64,000 nucleotides of DNA from Brachypodium distachyon (taxonomy: Eukaryota > Streptophyta > Magnoliopsida > Poales > Poaceae). The position numbers were made by a program, and so were the translations under genes. The stretch covers positions 24,088,613-24,152,612 of the forward strand of contig NC_016135.3 of assembly GCF_000005505.3 (NCBI RefSeq). Reading direction: 5' to 3'. The first letter of the stretch is position 1. The number at the start of each line of letters is the position of its first letter. Below the pieces are notes generated by a model, which saw only the letters and a list, made by a program, of their open reading frames with translations, ran no database searches and was not told the DNA's origin. Below are positions 50,106 through 62,461 of this stretch, piece after piece.

Positions 50106-51239
50106 TACTAGTGTCTATATCTCTCCGGTTTTGTTGTTTGAGCAAATATGCATGCCAACTCTCAATTATGACAGCAGCCTTTAATCATTTACATGTCATC
50201 TTGATTGCTCTGTGTTTATATATGTTTTTCTTGCATGATGGATTGATTGAAGTGTGAGAAATAAATTAAACTGAACCTCAATACTTTGAACTTTAGAGAG
50301 CTAGTAGTTGTAGCCTGTAACTTCTTGGGCAAAGACATAGCAAGCCCCTGTGAACTGTAGCATATCTTCAGGTTCCAGTGTACTTAGAACCCAAAAGACC
50401 ACCAACAGGTTCTACAGCTAGATGCTTTGTTTCCATATTTTAATAGACTTATTGGTTAAGCTTTGCAAGGCTTTAATACACCAACTAGTGGGGAACCAGG
50501 TTGGGTTTTAGGAGTAAGATAACCATGCCCAGTAATTGTTTAGTTCCAGGATCCAAAAGCTTAGAACCATAAGGTGAGCTGTACCATTTTGCAGAGTAGT
50601 GTTAGTATTCAGTAGATGGTTAATAGCACAGTTATGCACAGCTATCCTTAATGTCCAGTAGCAGCAACCACTAGAGATAAATCCCAATTGTCTAGTTAGC
50701 TAACACTCAAATGTCCAGAACCAGAAAGTTAATCAAGTTGAGTTAGAGAGACCAGTTCAGTCAGTTTGTTTCTATTCACCAAATTTCTGTGAGTGAGGAA
50801 ATTTGTTAAGTGAGTTGTCAAACCAAAATAAATGAGAACCTAATTATTGAATTGGATTTAATGCTTTAAATCACAATAAAGGTTCAATGACAATAGCTAA
50901 AATTCTTAAAATTGTACATGCAGGTGTTTCAAGTTTCTTGCTTTGATAAAATTTATTTAGCACTATCATGAGCATGTCATGAGCATAATCATCTGCATTA
51001 CATGCATTCGATGCATAACTTCTGGAACAAGTCCTTATCGGACTTTTTCTCTTTTCAGAAGCAGGAGTTCAGCAAGCAAACCCGTCGAACTCCATTACCT
51101 ATTCGTCACCAGGCAAGTCCAGTTTCTTGTTCATGTCCTTTGGTACTGTTTGACAAAGCTTCCATCTCTTCTATTCTGATCGATATGTTGTTGATGAGGC
51201 GGCACTTCATCTTCAATTTGTCAAAGATCACCATATTAC
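50106..51239. other. intergenic, no gene recognised
   Basis: AT-rich DNA with no convincing open frame, no recognised repeat ends and no RNA gene. Confidence 0.35.
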
Positions 51240-52289
51240 TCGAAAGGGTAGGATGTGGGTCGCTTCAAAAACATGTAGCATATTATATCATGCAAATTAG
51301 ACAAATTAAATAGCAACGCACAACAATAAAACTCATCTAATTTCACGGCATGAATAATATAACTACTAATCAAAATCAACAAGAAAGAGCAGATTACGTA
51401 CGGTGTTGTACTCTTTTCTTGTGTTTGTATGTTGAGGTCGGTGACGAGTCCGGCAGCGTCGATGTTCACGCCGGCAGCAGCAGCAGCCTTGACTACCTCC
51501 TGACAGTGGCTAGCGCCTGCGCTTGCGCCTGTGCAGCAGCAGTTGCCTGTGCTTGGAGTTGGGCAGCCTGCTGCTGCTGAGCTAGAGCGGCAGCCTGAGC
51601 CGCGGGATCTCCGAGATCGTCGGCCATTGGTGATGAACATGCCGACGAAATAGGGACGTGAAGAAGCGAGCAGTCGCGTGAGAACGCTCCCCAAAAACCT
51701 TATCGACCGTCTCCCGGGCAGGATCTCGAAGATCGGGGTTCTGGAGGCCTGCTCTCCCGGCGATCTGTGCACGCAGTCAACGGGATGGAGTAGCAGTTGG
51801 CGGCGAACAACAAGATTGGATCGTGGGCGTGACGGCTAGGGTTGTGGCGGGTACGTCCGGAGGCCGCGGTCGTCTTATTATATAGGCACGCAGGCGGATT
51901 TCGGTTCGGTTTAGGAAACCAAAACCGACTCCGCAATTATCGGGATTTGTTACGCGTCCGCAACGGATTCCGACTGCCAAAAATATAAGCACGACCCCGC
52001 CCCGCACCGACCTGGCACGGCTCGAACTCGAACTCGAAATCGATCCACGAAACGCGGGGCGCGCGCGTCATGACGAGGCGAGGCGAGCGGAGGAGAAGCA
52101 CACGTGGGGATTTTCTTTGCTCACTTGCTCAAGAGGTGAGAACCAACATACCTTACATGTTGGTCCAACTCTCCTCAACTAGCAAGTGGGACTATTCCCA
52201 CTTCCTCATCCCACTCCATGAATGGGCTTTTGAGATTTTCTAGAAATTAATTTCAAATTGGACATCGGGACTGACCCAAAATTCCAACA
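51240..52289 (-). mobile_element. copia-type LTR (partial or solo), minus strand
   Basis: On the minus strand the element begins TGTTGGAATTTTGGGTCAG at 52289, the usual start of grass copia LTRs. It carries a TATA box (TATATAATAAG, about 51876-51886) and a GC-rich transcribed leader. An ATG at 51627 in good context follows (MADDLGDPAAQAAALAQQQQ..., Gln/Ala-rich, about 44 codons). A donor-like ACAAG then precedes an AT-rich segment towards 51240. I recall similar LTRs, with a leader ATG and following AT-rich part, in Triticeae copia families. The far end was not located and no pol genes are present, so it is a solo or truncated LTR. Confidence 0.5.
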
Positions 52290-53436
52290 GCAGACGCCTG
52301 TCGTTAGTTGCGTTAGTACAAACAATGTGAGGTTTGTTGTGTCACCATGAGCAAACTTTGACGCCCTGTTGACTGGCGAGAACATGTGAGTGCATGCAAT
52401 CGACTCTGAGATCCACTGAGGTCATGCAGTTTAATTTTGAGAATGGTTGTTAACATCACTGAGGTCGTGCTAATTGCCAATCTCATGTTGGTTCAGAAAA
52501 TTAATTATGCCCATATATCCTTTTCAGGCAAGACCATTCCATATTTCCAGTATTTGCCCCATAACTATTGGGTAATCAGAGTTAGGCCCGCCCCCAATTC
52601 CCAATTTCTTGCTCCGATATTAAACGCATTATCACCATCCGTGTAAAGTGGTCCTAGTCATGCGAGAAGCCTAACTTTTACAGATATAAAAAGAGCCTGC
52701 ATCCAACTATGTATCACGGGAGCTATAAAATCTTTTTGCAAAAAGTTGGCCAGCACCAATAGCATACTACAGCCCAACCATTTTTGACATCCTCAGATGA
52801 ATCTACCCTAATTTCTCCGGAAACAGGTTCACGGATACTCTTTCTCTCTCAATCTCTCTCTACGCATGAAAAAACCCATACAATGTTGGTGGCAATCGCG
52901 ACTCTCTCGGTCTGCTCTGATGCGATGAACTTAATTTTTTGTCCCGGCGTGGGCAGTCAAAAACAAAACAACGGTCGGTCTGGGAGCTCTCAGCTCTTTA
53001 GCTGCATGAGGGGGGCACGTTGGCGGCGCGCCATCCCGGCCCGCGAGCGAGCTATAGCCTCGTGTGTCGACGGGTGTCCTCGCGGCCACACGCGTCAGCC
53101 GCAACACGAGCTAGCTCCCCGTGTTCCAGGAACGCCTTTCGCTCTCGTGGCCCGTAGGCGGGGCTCGCGTGCTCCTTTTGCTCCCCCGCACCCTCGTGAG
53201 CGCCGGACACGGGCCAAATCCCAAGTTGCAAAACCATTCATTCACCCGGCCGCAAGTTTTTTAACTCCTTGGTCGCGCCTCGCGCGGTTCGTCACGCTTC
53301 AGGCTTCACACACGCAGCGCGGCTGCCGGCTGGGCACCAAGGCGAAGTTAATCAAAAGCTCGACCCGCTCGTCCATGCGTAACCATCGTTAAGCTCTCCT
53401 CTCATATACATAGCTCCGGAGGCCAATATATCGGCC
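52290..53436. other. intergenic and promoter region of MAPKKK
   Basis: AT-rich to 52970, then GC-rich (53000-53440). No gene recognised; TATA-like TATATAC lies at 53404, but close to the start codon. Confidence 0.3.
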
Positions 53437-56400
53437 ATGCCGCACCGCCGCCGCCTCCACAACCTCGCGCCTCCGCTCCCGCCGCCGCCTCCTCCGCCCC
53501 CGACCGCCTTCGACCTCGCCGAGGACCCTTGGCTGCCGCTCCTCGCCGACTACCCGCGGCTCCATGATCCCGCCGGCGCGCCGCCGCCATCGACGTCCCC
53601 GGCGCAGTGGAGCGCCGCCTTCACCGACACCGCGACGTCGTCCGCCACCACCGCCACGGCGGCGGCTGGCTGCTGCTGCTCCTCCTCCTCCACCACCCTG
53701 CCGGCGCCGGCCGTAGCGGGCGACACCTGGGTCCGCCGCTCCAGGGAGGGCTACCACCTGCAGCTCTCCCTCGCCATCCGCATCACCTCCGAGGCCTTCC
53801 TCGCCGGCGTCCCGCCCGAGCTCCTCCTCCGCCGCCTCGGCCCCGGCCCCGCCGTACAGCACGCGCCGGAGCATCACGCCGCCGCCGATTCCCCCGCCGT
53901 CTCCTACCGGCTCTGGGTACGCCATCGCACTATAATATTCGCGCATCCTGACCAAAGCAATCATGCACACTGATCACTAAATTAATCTTCAGTCCAGTCT
54001 CTTCTCCACCGAGAATTCTTTATCTTCGATATGCTGTTGCTGTGCTAGGCTAGCATATTCGAAAAAACTGCAAGTTGAAGCAAATTAATCCCTGAGAGAT
54101 TAATGAACTGGATCGCTAGCACCTAGCAAGTAGTAAATGTGCAGCGCATGTATGCAGGTGAACGGGTGCCTGGCGTGGGGGGACAAGATCGCGCATGGGT
54201 TCTACAACATCATCGGGGTCGACCCGCACCTGTGGGCGGCGTGCAACGCGGAGGATGGCCGGCGGCTGCCGACGCTGGCGGCGCTGCGGGGGGTGGACGC
54301 CAGCGACCAGTCGTCGCTGGAGGTGGTGCTCGTAGACAGGTGCGGCGGCGACCCGGCGCTCGTCGACCTCGAGCGGCGCGCGCTGCAGCTCCACCGCGCG
54401 CTCGGCGCCACGCTCGACCTCGTCCGCCGCCTCGCCGTCCTCGTCTCCGACCACATGGGGTACGTGCGTTGCGTAGGCCGCCGCCATTGACGACCTTTGC
54501 TTCGGTTTCGGTTTTTGCTTGGCGTTGTCGTGTGCATTAATTGCGTGGGTTGGCTTTACCAAAAAAACAAAGTTGACCCGATGAAGATCACGAACTCAGA
54601 AAGCGGTGTGGTACATCAGTAATTCAGTATGCCGCATGTCTCGCTGGTGTGTCCGTGTTGCATGCACTCCCTGTGATCAGTATGCAAATCGACAAGTTCG
54701 TCCGTGAGCGAACTTACCTCGGAACCTGGGCACCGGCCAACATGTGAACAATACTCTTTTCCAGTTTTTCAGTAAAATGACTCCACGACTTGAAAAAAAA
54801 AAGAGAAATTTTTAGCCTGGGTTGAGCATTCGTTATGCCCAATGTACATGATATGGGCGTCCTGATCAGTTGTGTAGGCGGAGAGTTTTGAGTTATGTTT
54901 TAGTACTACATAGAAAAAAATCCCAATACTCTTGAGAGAATGAGAGGTGAAAAAATGGCGTGAAACCTGAAGTTGGTCTCAAATTTCAGCCGTGCCGGTT
55001 GTTTTGAAGGGGTGCACTGAGATCGGAGGACGGGGACCTGTACATGCGCTGGAAGTCAGTCAGCAAGCGTCTGAGGACGCAGCAGAAGAGTGTCGTTGTC
55101 CCCATCGGGCGACTGTCCATTGGGTTCTGTAGGCACCGTGCTATTCTTTTCAAGGTATGTCGCTGGCCATGCCGATATGGTTCATGCCAAGTTTAGCGCA
55201 AAGGTTTTCAGTCCAGTCCACTTCTCTACATCATCAATGCAGGAGCTAGCAGATTTCATCGGCCTGCCATGCCGGATCGCACAAGGTTGCAAATACTGCT
55301 CCGCACCTCACCGATCCTCTTGCCTTGTCGAAATCGACAACGAGAGAAGATATTCAAGGTATGTACTCCAGTCCTTTTTATGCAGCTGATTGCGGCTGAG
55401 CTGAACCTGCACAGTTTGAGCATATTTGTGTTAATCTATGGACGGCTCAATTTGCTTTGCAATTATGTTGGTGTTTCTTCAGGGAGTACGTCGTGGACCT
55501 CGTTGTTGTGCCAGGGAGCATCTGCAACCCAGACTCGTCCATCAACGGGGAGCTGCTCTCCTCTGTGTCTTCGCCTTTTAAGACTAGTTGTACGACAATT
55601 TTAGCAACTTATGCGGCACCGGCTGCATCTTGGAACCATGCGATTGGTGACGACCATCACAACTCGATACACTCAAATTCTCACTATCCAGGTACAAATT
55701 GTTACATCATAATACCTCATGGATATAAACATCTCGGTCATGATAATGATCGGTCGTGCACTATAGCAGTTGCCGGGGAGAAGAACTATGATCAGTTAGC
55801 CACCAATGAAGGTGTGTTGAAATGTGGTCTGGTCACGCAGAACAGCAACACGTCAGTGTTTGAAGTGTCGAAACAATTGAATGGGTTGGAGATCGGTAAT
55901 GAAGATGTCAATAAGGAGAACATCCCAGGTGTTATACTGCCGAGACGCCTAATTGTTGAGCCATCTTTCGCCATGGACTGGCTTGAGATATCATGGGATG
56001 AGCTTGAGCTGAAGGAACGCGTAGGCGCTGGTAGTTCTTTCACTCTAGCAGGATTCTTATCAATTCTGTACATATTGTTATTGTTAAATTGATCAATGTT
56101 TACTGCCATGCAGGTTCTTTTGGTACCGTTCATCGAGCTGACTGGCATGGTTCTGTAAGTATCTTAGACTTTTCATTAATACAGCCATTTTATCTTTGGA
56201 AAGATCATGAAATTAAGGTTGTAGATTTGGATCTGTAGGATGTTGCAGTAAAAGTGCTTACAGACCAGGATGTCGGTGAAGCTCAGCTGAAGGAATTCCT
56301 TAGAGAGGTTACTTCACGGTTTCTCATTTTGCATCAGTATTTTACTTATGTTAGTATGGATCTCAATTTGTCTCTTCCTCTTTAACCTAGGACACCATTG

Positions 56401-57668
56401 AACCATGCAGATCTCAATCATGAAACGGGTTCGCCATCCAAACGTTGTATTGTTCATGGGTGCTGTGACAAAATGCCCACATTTGTCGATAGTAACGGAA
56501 TATTTGCCTAGGTAAATCTTCCAGTTTCAGTCATGGATAGTCTGAGCTAATCTACTGCACCGAATATAAATCCCTGAATCTTGATGGCGTAAACAGAGGT
56601 AGCCTCTTCCGTCTCATCAACAAGGCAGCCGGTGGGGAAATGCTCGATTTAAGGCGGCGGCTGCGCATGGCATTAGATGTTGTATGTATGCCAACATTGT
56701 CTGTTTGTATACCTTTGACACATGGCATACTGCTGAATTGGTACCGTTTACACTAAATGTAATGACAATATTATGATACATTGATGCGTTTGTGATGCAG
56801 GCAAAAGGCATCAACTATCTCCATTGCCTGAACCCTCCTATTGTACATTGGGATCTGAAGACACCAAACATGCTGGTGGATAAGAACTGGTCTGTGAAGG
56901 TTAGTTAGAGTTCATCTCCCAAATAGCTTAGCACAACCGAAAACTATTGTCCTAATGTTGTCTCTTTACTACCCATGATTCAACTTCAGGTAGGTGACTT
57001 TGGCTTGTCCAGATTTAAGGCGACCACCTTCATATCATCCAAATCAGTCGCTGGAACAGTAAGCTTCATATGACAGCCCTTGCTCAGTTAGTAATCTGCC
57101 ATTAGCCCTTTTGTGGACCATATCATTGTAGTCTTTTAAACTGCAGCCAGAATGGATGGCACCAGAGTTTCTCCGTGGTGAGCCATCTAACGAGAAATGC
57201 GACGTGTATAGCTTCGGTGTGATCTTGTGGGAGCTGGTAACGATGCAGCAACCATGGAGCGGCTTAGGCCCGGCACAGGTTACCTTCCATCTCAGTATCC
57301 TTTTGTCTTAAACAGAGTAGAAATAAGGCTGTTTGTGACTCATTAGAACAACCTTTTCAGGTGGTAGGAGCGGTTGCATTCCAAAACAGAAGGCTTCCGA
57401 TCCCAAAAGATACCATCCCAGAACTCGCTGCTCTTGTTGAATCATGCTGGGATGAGTAAGCTTTTTCTATTACCTGCCTGCCATCTTGATCAAAATCTTC
57501 AGTGACAGTATCAGTTTGTGCTTAATTGCATTCTGTTTTAGAATGAAACATCGTCGTTGACATGACTTGCCTTTCTTTCTCAGTGATCCAAGGCAGCGCC
57601 CTTCATTTTCGAGCATTGTGGATACGCTAAAGAAGTTACTCAAGTCAATGCTCGTAGCCGGTTCATGA
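53437..57668 (+). CDS. EDR1/CTR1-type Raf-like MAPKKK with altered HRD motif
   Basis: Fourteen exons: 53437-53916, 54158-54459, 55010-55154, 55243-55358, 55483-56030, 56114-56154, 56239-56307, 56411-56511, 56597-56681, 56801-56899, 56990-57058, 57147-57278, 57361-57455, 57584-57668. They give 788 residues with consistent phases. Residues about 100-360 form the EDR1/CTR1 N-terminal domain ([73 protein letters not shown]). The kinase domain covers about 520-785: Gly loop [14 protein letters not shown], Lys549 in DVAVKVL, DFG 665-667 (VGDFGLSRF), APE in [21 protein letters not shown]. The catalytic loop is HWDLKTPN (645-652): Trp replaces the Arg of HRD through one C-to-T change, while Asp647, Lys649 and Asn652 remain. 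Family members act at the top of MAPK cascades in defence, cell death and ethylene/ABA responses, usually as negative regulators. Confidence 0.92.
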
Positions 57669-58191
57669 AGAGTTCAGCAGATTGCTAGTTTCACATTTTT
57701 CTCTCCTCTTTCTGTCAGTAAATGTTAATAATATACAGCGAGGAACAAGGAATATGATCCCTCTCTGCAGATGGTAGTTGAAGCAGCACAAGCGAAATGC
57801 TGCATCGAGTTTGTTAGCTCTCTGGTGGGCTTTATTCAGTGATGTCCTCTAGTAATCGAAGCTCTTTGCAGGGGTCCAAAAATGTCCGATATCTTTTCAA
57901 ATGTTTCTACTGGTTGAGCAATACTGCAGCAGTGCTGTTGTCGAAGAGAAAGGGAAATCAATTTGATATTGAATTGTTGACAACAAGCATAATAGCTCAC
58001 TGGCTCGCAGGTGAATATGCTGAATTTCTTACTTTCCATACAACAATCCAACCTAGTGAATTAACAGGAAGCATCAAACTGGAAGTGAGCATATCTATGT
58101 TTCATCTCAGTCTGGACGATGACCAGAAAAACTCGTATTGTTTTCAGCATGTCAAGCAGCCATGATGTGCGTTACAGACATAAGTTCTGTC
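57669..58191. other. MAPKKK 3' UTR and intergenic
   Basis: The convergent 3' ends of the MAPKKK and RPN12-like genes face each other here. No gene recognised. Confidence 0.35.
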
Positions 58192-58515
58192 ATTTCAGCG
58201 CCTCAAACAAAGGCAAATCAAGAAACATAGTAATGGTGAGATTCAAACTACCCTACGCCTCACAGAATCCACCTTGCTTTGCAAATCAGACTACACGTGC
58301 AGCTTCTGTGCATAATGAAGAGCTTGCTTGATCAGCTGAAGCGTTCTCGACCAAGTTTTATGATTCCAGCGCCTCAAGACAAAAACAAATCAAGGAACAT
58401 AGTAGTGGTTGCATTCAGACTACCCTACATCTCACATAACCCATCTTGCTTTGCAAATCAGACTATCTGCTCCAGCTCCTCAGCATAACAAATAGCTTGC
58501 TTGATCAGCCGAAGT
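58192..58515. repeat. tandem duplication of the 3' end of the RPN12-like gene
   Basis: Copy A (58192-58343) and copy B (58363-58515) are offset by about 171 bp and clearly similar throughout (GCGCCTCAA.ACAAA.GCAAATCAA, ACTACCCTAC, CTTGCTTTGCAAATCAGACTA, AGCTTGCTTGATCAGC.GAAG). Copy B contains the last coding bases and stop (58458-58460, minus strand) plus 3' UTR of the RPN12-like gene. Copy A preserves its own version of the same C-terminus, LQLIKQALHYAQKLHV-stop on the minus strand, outside the gene. Confidence 0.75.
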
Positions 58516-61128
58516 GAGTGTATGCAGACATGAGGTTGGTCCTTGGCCATGTGAAATAGTACTGAACCACGCTCGTACTTCCATTCATGTCGTATCTGCC
58601 AGGAATATTTACATAGTAAGAATTGGTAGCATTACATTCATATAGTATGCTACATGAGTTGATAAGTAGAGTAGCTGCTTAGTGGTTGCACTCATGCCTC
58701 TGACAAGACGTATTACGTGTACATTGCCCATGAACTCAAAAGAAAGTTATTCACTTTGGCATATCCCACATAGAAACATGACGATTGGACAAAAGCCAGG
58801 AGATAGAAGAATTGTTACCTCTGATATGTACTCCAGAAGCTGTTGGTCAGAGGGAAACATCAGCATTTTTGTGGCAACACTCAATGGCAAGTGATCATAT
58901 GCCTGACCACAGCAATCAGCTATTTCTTCCCTACAAAGAACATGTAGATAATAATACAATAAGAAAATTCACAACAGGAGCCAGATAAAGAACATGTTGT
59001 ATATTCCTCACCTAATAATTACAGCAAAGAAGTCCATAAAGTAGAGGTATGTCTCATGTGGCACAGCTTTTTTACCATTGATTAATCGGTTGTAGGCACC
59101 TTCCATAAAGGATTGCTCAAGCTCCACTGCATATTTGATGCAAGGATGGTCTAGGGCTCTCAGGGGCAGAAGTTCCAGCTCAGTGTGGAATTCAGCTATT
59201 CTGTTCTCAGCCAACAGCCTCATGAGATTGAGTCCCAAAATTGGGTATTCCTCAGGCGAGGGTGGGATCATGCCACTGATGAACAAAGCAGACACAACAG
59301 AAATAGTACTCAATAAACATTAGCTCAGGAATGCAGTGCTCCAGAATAGAATGTTTATGGTGGAAATGTTCAGCAGTGTCCAGAATAGATAGTTGTGCTC
59401 ATACACATTAAGACAAATGTATTCCTAACTGTGACAAGTGACAAACAATGAGACCCAGTGCCGAGGGAGAGAATCTCAATCTTTCAAAAAAAATTTCATT
59501 CCAATATCAAATGTAATCTGCTGAGAACTACCAATATTAACAGATCCCGTGAGGAATAGAGTACTAAGGTAGCGAATGGTTAAATCGTTAAGTCTAAGGT
59601 TGATGGCTTCCACCACCATGAAGTAGATTTTATCAGGAAATGCATGTCCAGGATGTGAATGTCTCAAATATCAAGTATCAACATGCTTTTTAGGCAAAAT
59701 ATAAGGTGACAGCGCTAAAACAATAATATAGAAAGATAATTAAAATGCTTGACTACGTAGGATGAATCTATACAGTACATAGGATCAAAATGTGTTCAAC
59801 TAGGAAACAAACCATGTATCCATGTAAAAAGCTTTTAGTTGGAATAAGTTCCTCTCAAATGCATCGTAGTCTTTAATTTTCATGCTCAAGATAACACCAA
59901 ACTCGAATACAGCCCATGAAAGTTTCAGAATCAGTCACCATGACAGATTTATACAAAATATAGATGCTCATACCCAACAAACTCACTAAACACTTGCAAA
60001 ATGGTAAATTGACATGCCAAAAAACTGCATTTGCGAAATAATGTGAACAGAGCGTTCTATAATGGGTGTAAAGAACATTTATGAGGAAATAACAATGTTC
60101 TCTTTCCGGACAATGATATGGTAGTTGTACTCCATGACTGCAAAGTGCAAACATGCATACAACCTGAACAGAATATTCCACATAATCCTTCCAATTACAA
60201 CGACAATTTAAATGGGATGAAACTGCATATTATCTTTGTATAGGGTTTTAAGTTCCATTTACTGGAGCAACTCTTCAATTTGTTCAGAATCCCACCTTTT
60301 TACCAAAAAAAACATGATAAGGGCATAGTGGAGTACTACATTTTTTTCCAAAATCAAATGCTTACTTGCGAGTTTTAGCTCCTTGACTGCATTAGGTGTC
60401 TTCTCAAATGATGGTGGAAGGCTAGGAAACTTGATGAGGAGAATCTGGAATCAACAGCAAACAAAATGAGCCATGTTACCTGATGATAAATGTTGAATTT
60501 AAGGGAAACGCTCAAGATAAGAAGTGCAGAATTTCATCTACTGCAAACCCCTAAAAGCAGCAGTTCATCCTACATTGCCATTGTGGAACTAGAGCTGTAC
60601 ATCTGCAAAATTGCAAATCGTCGCCCCCATCCCTCTCCTCATTTCTTACAACTCACAACAAACCCTAAGCGGTAGTAACACAATTGGGAACTCTCAGGCA
60701 CCTACAGAAGCACAAGCACATCTCGAATCCCCGGCCCATGCATCTCCTAGGCCTGACCAAACCCAGGTCGAAATGATCCCTGAAGGCTGAAGTAAAACTT
60801 CCCCAAGGACAACCCAAAACCGCCAATAAACCCCATCCTTCGCGCCGCGGGACGCCGAATATACACAAAATCTCCAAATAAACCCTACGCATCCACCATA
60901 AAACTCCCGAATGCAGTACAATCGCGTACCCCCACAGAACTATCGCGTCAGTGCAGTCCGAAATTCCGCTAGAAAACCCTCTTAAAAACAAGCAAACGAA
61001 GTCGAGCCGATGCGGGTGTATACCTTGAGCTCTAAGAGCAGGGTGACGCAGGATTCGAGATCGTCCCTCGCGAAGGCGAAGTTGAGCCACGCGAACTTGA
61101 GGTTCGCCTCCTCCAGCAGAGAATCCAT
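58458..61128 (-). CDS. RPN12: divergent 26S proteasome subunit RPN12 (PSMD8-like), exon 3 damaged
   Basis: RPN12 is a lid subunit of the 19S regulatory particle. Exons seen: 61024-61128 (MDSLLEEANLKFAWLNFAFA..), 60366-60444 (ILLIKFPSLPPSFEKTPNAV..), about 59813-59925 (GVILSMKIKDYDAFERNLFQ LKAFYMDT), 59012-59275 (GMIPPSPEEYPILGLNLMRL.., RIAEFHTELELLPLRALDHP.., YFMDFFAVIIR), 58819-58930 (EEIADCCGQAYDHLPLSVAT..) and 58458-58595 (C-terminus, ..YAEELEQIV). The order and introns match plant RPN12. Differences: the third exon lacks an AG acceptor in the right phase in front of it, its start (KLSWAVFEFGV) diverges from the usual REIWEHAVV, its donor is a poor GTTTGT, and the C-terminus is much more diverged than expected for a proteasome core subunit. 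It is most likely a decaying second copy or an alternatively spliced paralogue, with the functional gene elsewhere. Confidence 0.7.
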
Positions 61129-62388
61129 CGACGCCGATCAGCAGCTTCGTTCCTCACCGCCTTCCCCCTCTCCGAGCTTTTCTTCGGGAGTTTTGTTGCG
61201 GTGAGGGATTTTACGGTACCCTTATACCGATGAGGGTGAATGAGCAGTATATATATCTTCACCGTTGATCCAGCAAGGGTAGTACAGGAGTAAAAACGTT
61301 CTTTTTACTAACGGGCAGAAGCCCATTTCTCTCTCGCGGCCCATCCCCGTCTCGCGCTTGCTGGGATTTCTCGCCCTGTCCTGAACGCTCCACACGCCGC
61401 AGCTCGTCGGCCGCCGGACAGGCGTTCGTCGACCTCGCCAATCGCTGCACGCGCCACCGAACGGACGACCTCGGCGTGGCACCGGACAAGGGTTCGTCAA
61501 CCTAGGCCTGGGCAAAGCAATAAAGGCAGGTGGTGGAGACTGTTGGTGGCGCTCTGTACCTGAAGCAGCAGCACTGATGATCCCCGTTATTGGTTTTTGA
61601 TGCGTTATGGTGCTCTTGCTTCATTGATTTTGTAGTACATTCGAAGCTCAATGTTTGTGTCATACAATGTGTTTGTGCATCTTTTAATGAATGAAATAAT
61701 TGGGTCCTTTATGCCGCTGGACATTGCAGTGCAGCCTCCACCGCGAGTCGCAGCTGCGCTCCGCTGCTTTGGTCGGCGCATCAGCTATTCCTTGGGGCCT
61801 CTGCATGCAACGGGGGCAGGAGGCGCGGCGACGGGCGCCTCGACGGACGGCGTGGCGGCCTGGAGCGCCGGGGCGGGGGGCGCCTTGGACCTTGGTCACG
61901 GGCGTGCTTGCCGGCGTGACGCAGTAGATCACGGGTGGGGGAGTGCGTGGCGGCGGTGTGGGACCAGGGGAGAGGAGTTTTTTTTTCTGAGAGGAGGGGA
62001 CGATGTGCGGCCCAGTTTCAACGTTTGGGCCGTGCGGAAGCCCACTTGTTCCGAAAATACCCCTTATACTGCACACATTGTGAGAACAGTGTAGATCGAT
62101 CTGAAGCCTACAATTAGTGAAAACGGACGGCCCATGTCGATTTCAGGGTACCAGAGAAGAACTCGTTGCGGTACAGTTCTTTCTTGTGGGAGGAGACACT
62201 GCGGCGCGGCACGGGGAGTCTACAGAGCGGTTGTTGCGAGGGTTTGCCAGCCGTAGGGATGGGAATCAACGGTCATCAGGCTCGCACATGTGGGGTCTGC
62301 CGGGTGGAGAAAACGGAACGGGAGTTGGCATACGGTGAATTAGCAAGATGCCAAAAACTGTACTTTTACTGAAAATACCAAAAGCTGT
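61129..62388. other. intergenic, no gene recognised
   Basis: Promoter side of the RPN12-like gene. GC-rich at 61310-61500 and 61730-61970 with overlapping open frames that do not resemble proteins. Confidence 0.35.
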
Positions 62389-62461
62389 TGGAGGTGCGGG
62401 GAATCGAACCCCGTGCCTCTCGCATGCGAAGCGAGCGCTCTACCATATGAGCTACACCCCC
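62389..62461 (-). tRNA. tRNA-Ala(CGC): tRNA-Ala (anticodon CGC)
   Basis: A 73-nt cloverleaf on the minus strand. The acceptor stem GGGGGTG pairs with CACCTCC and contains the G3:U70 pair that specifies alanine in all domains of life. The D arm is TAGCTCATATGGTAGAGCG (A box). The anticodon stem-loop is CTCGC-TTCGCAT-GCGAG with anticodon CGC, reading GCG codons. The T arm is GGGGTTCGAACCCC (B box). Discriminator base A73, CCA not encoded, no intron. On the minus strand the gene is followed by a short T tract (complement of AAAA at 62371-62375) that could terminate Pol III. Confidence 0.96.

Noticed and set aside
51389..52294. GCAGA at 51389-51393 and 52290-52294 as a 5-bp target duplication defining an 896-bp solo LTR
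   Set aside because: The inner boundary would lack the canonical TG/CA end, and LTR-like sequence appears to continue to the left; a 5-bp match is easily chance.
52784..53392. 202-codon plus-strand frame before the MAPKKK
   Set aside because: Low-complexity promoter-side sequence without resemblance to a protein or splice link to the kinase gene.
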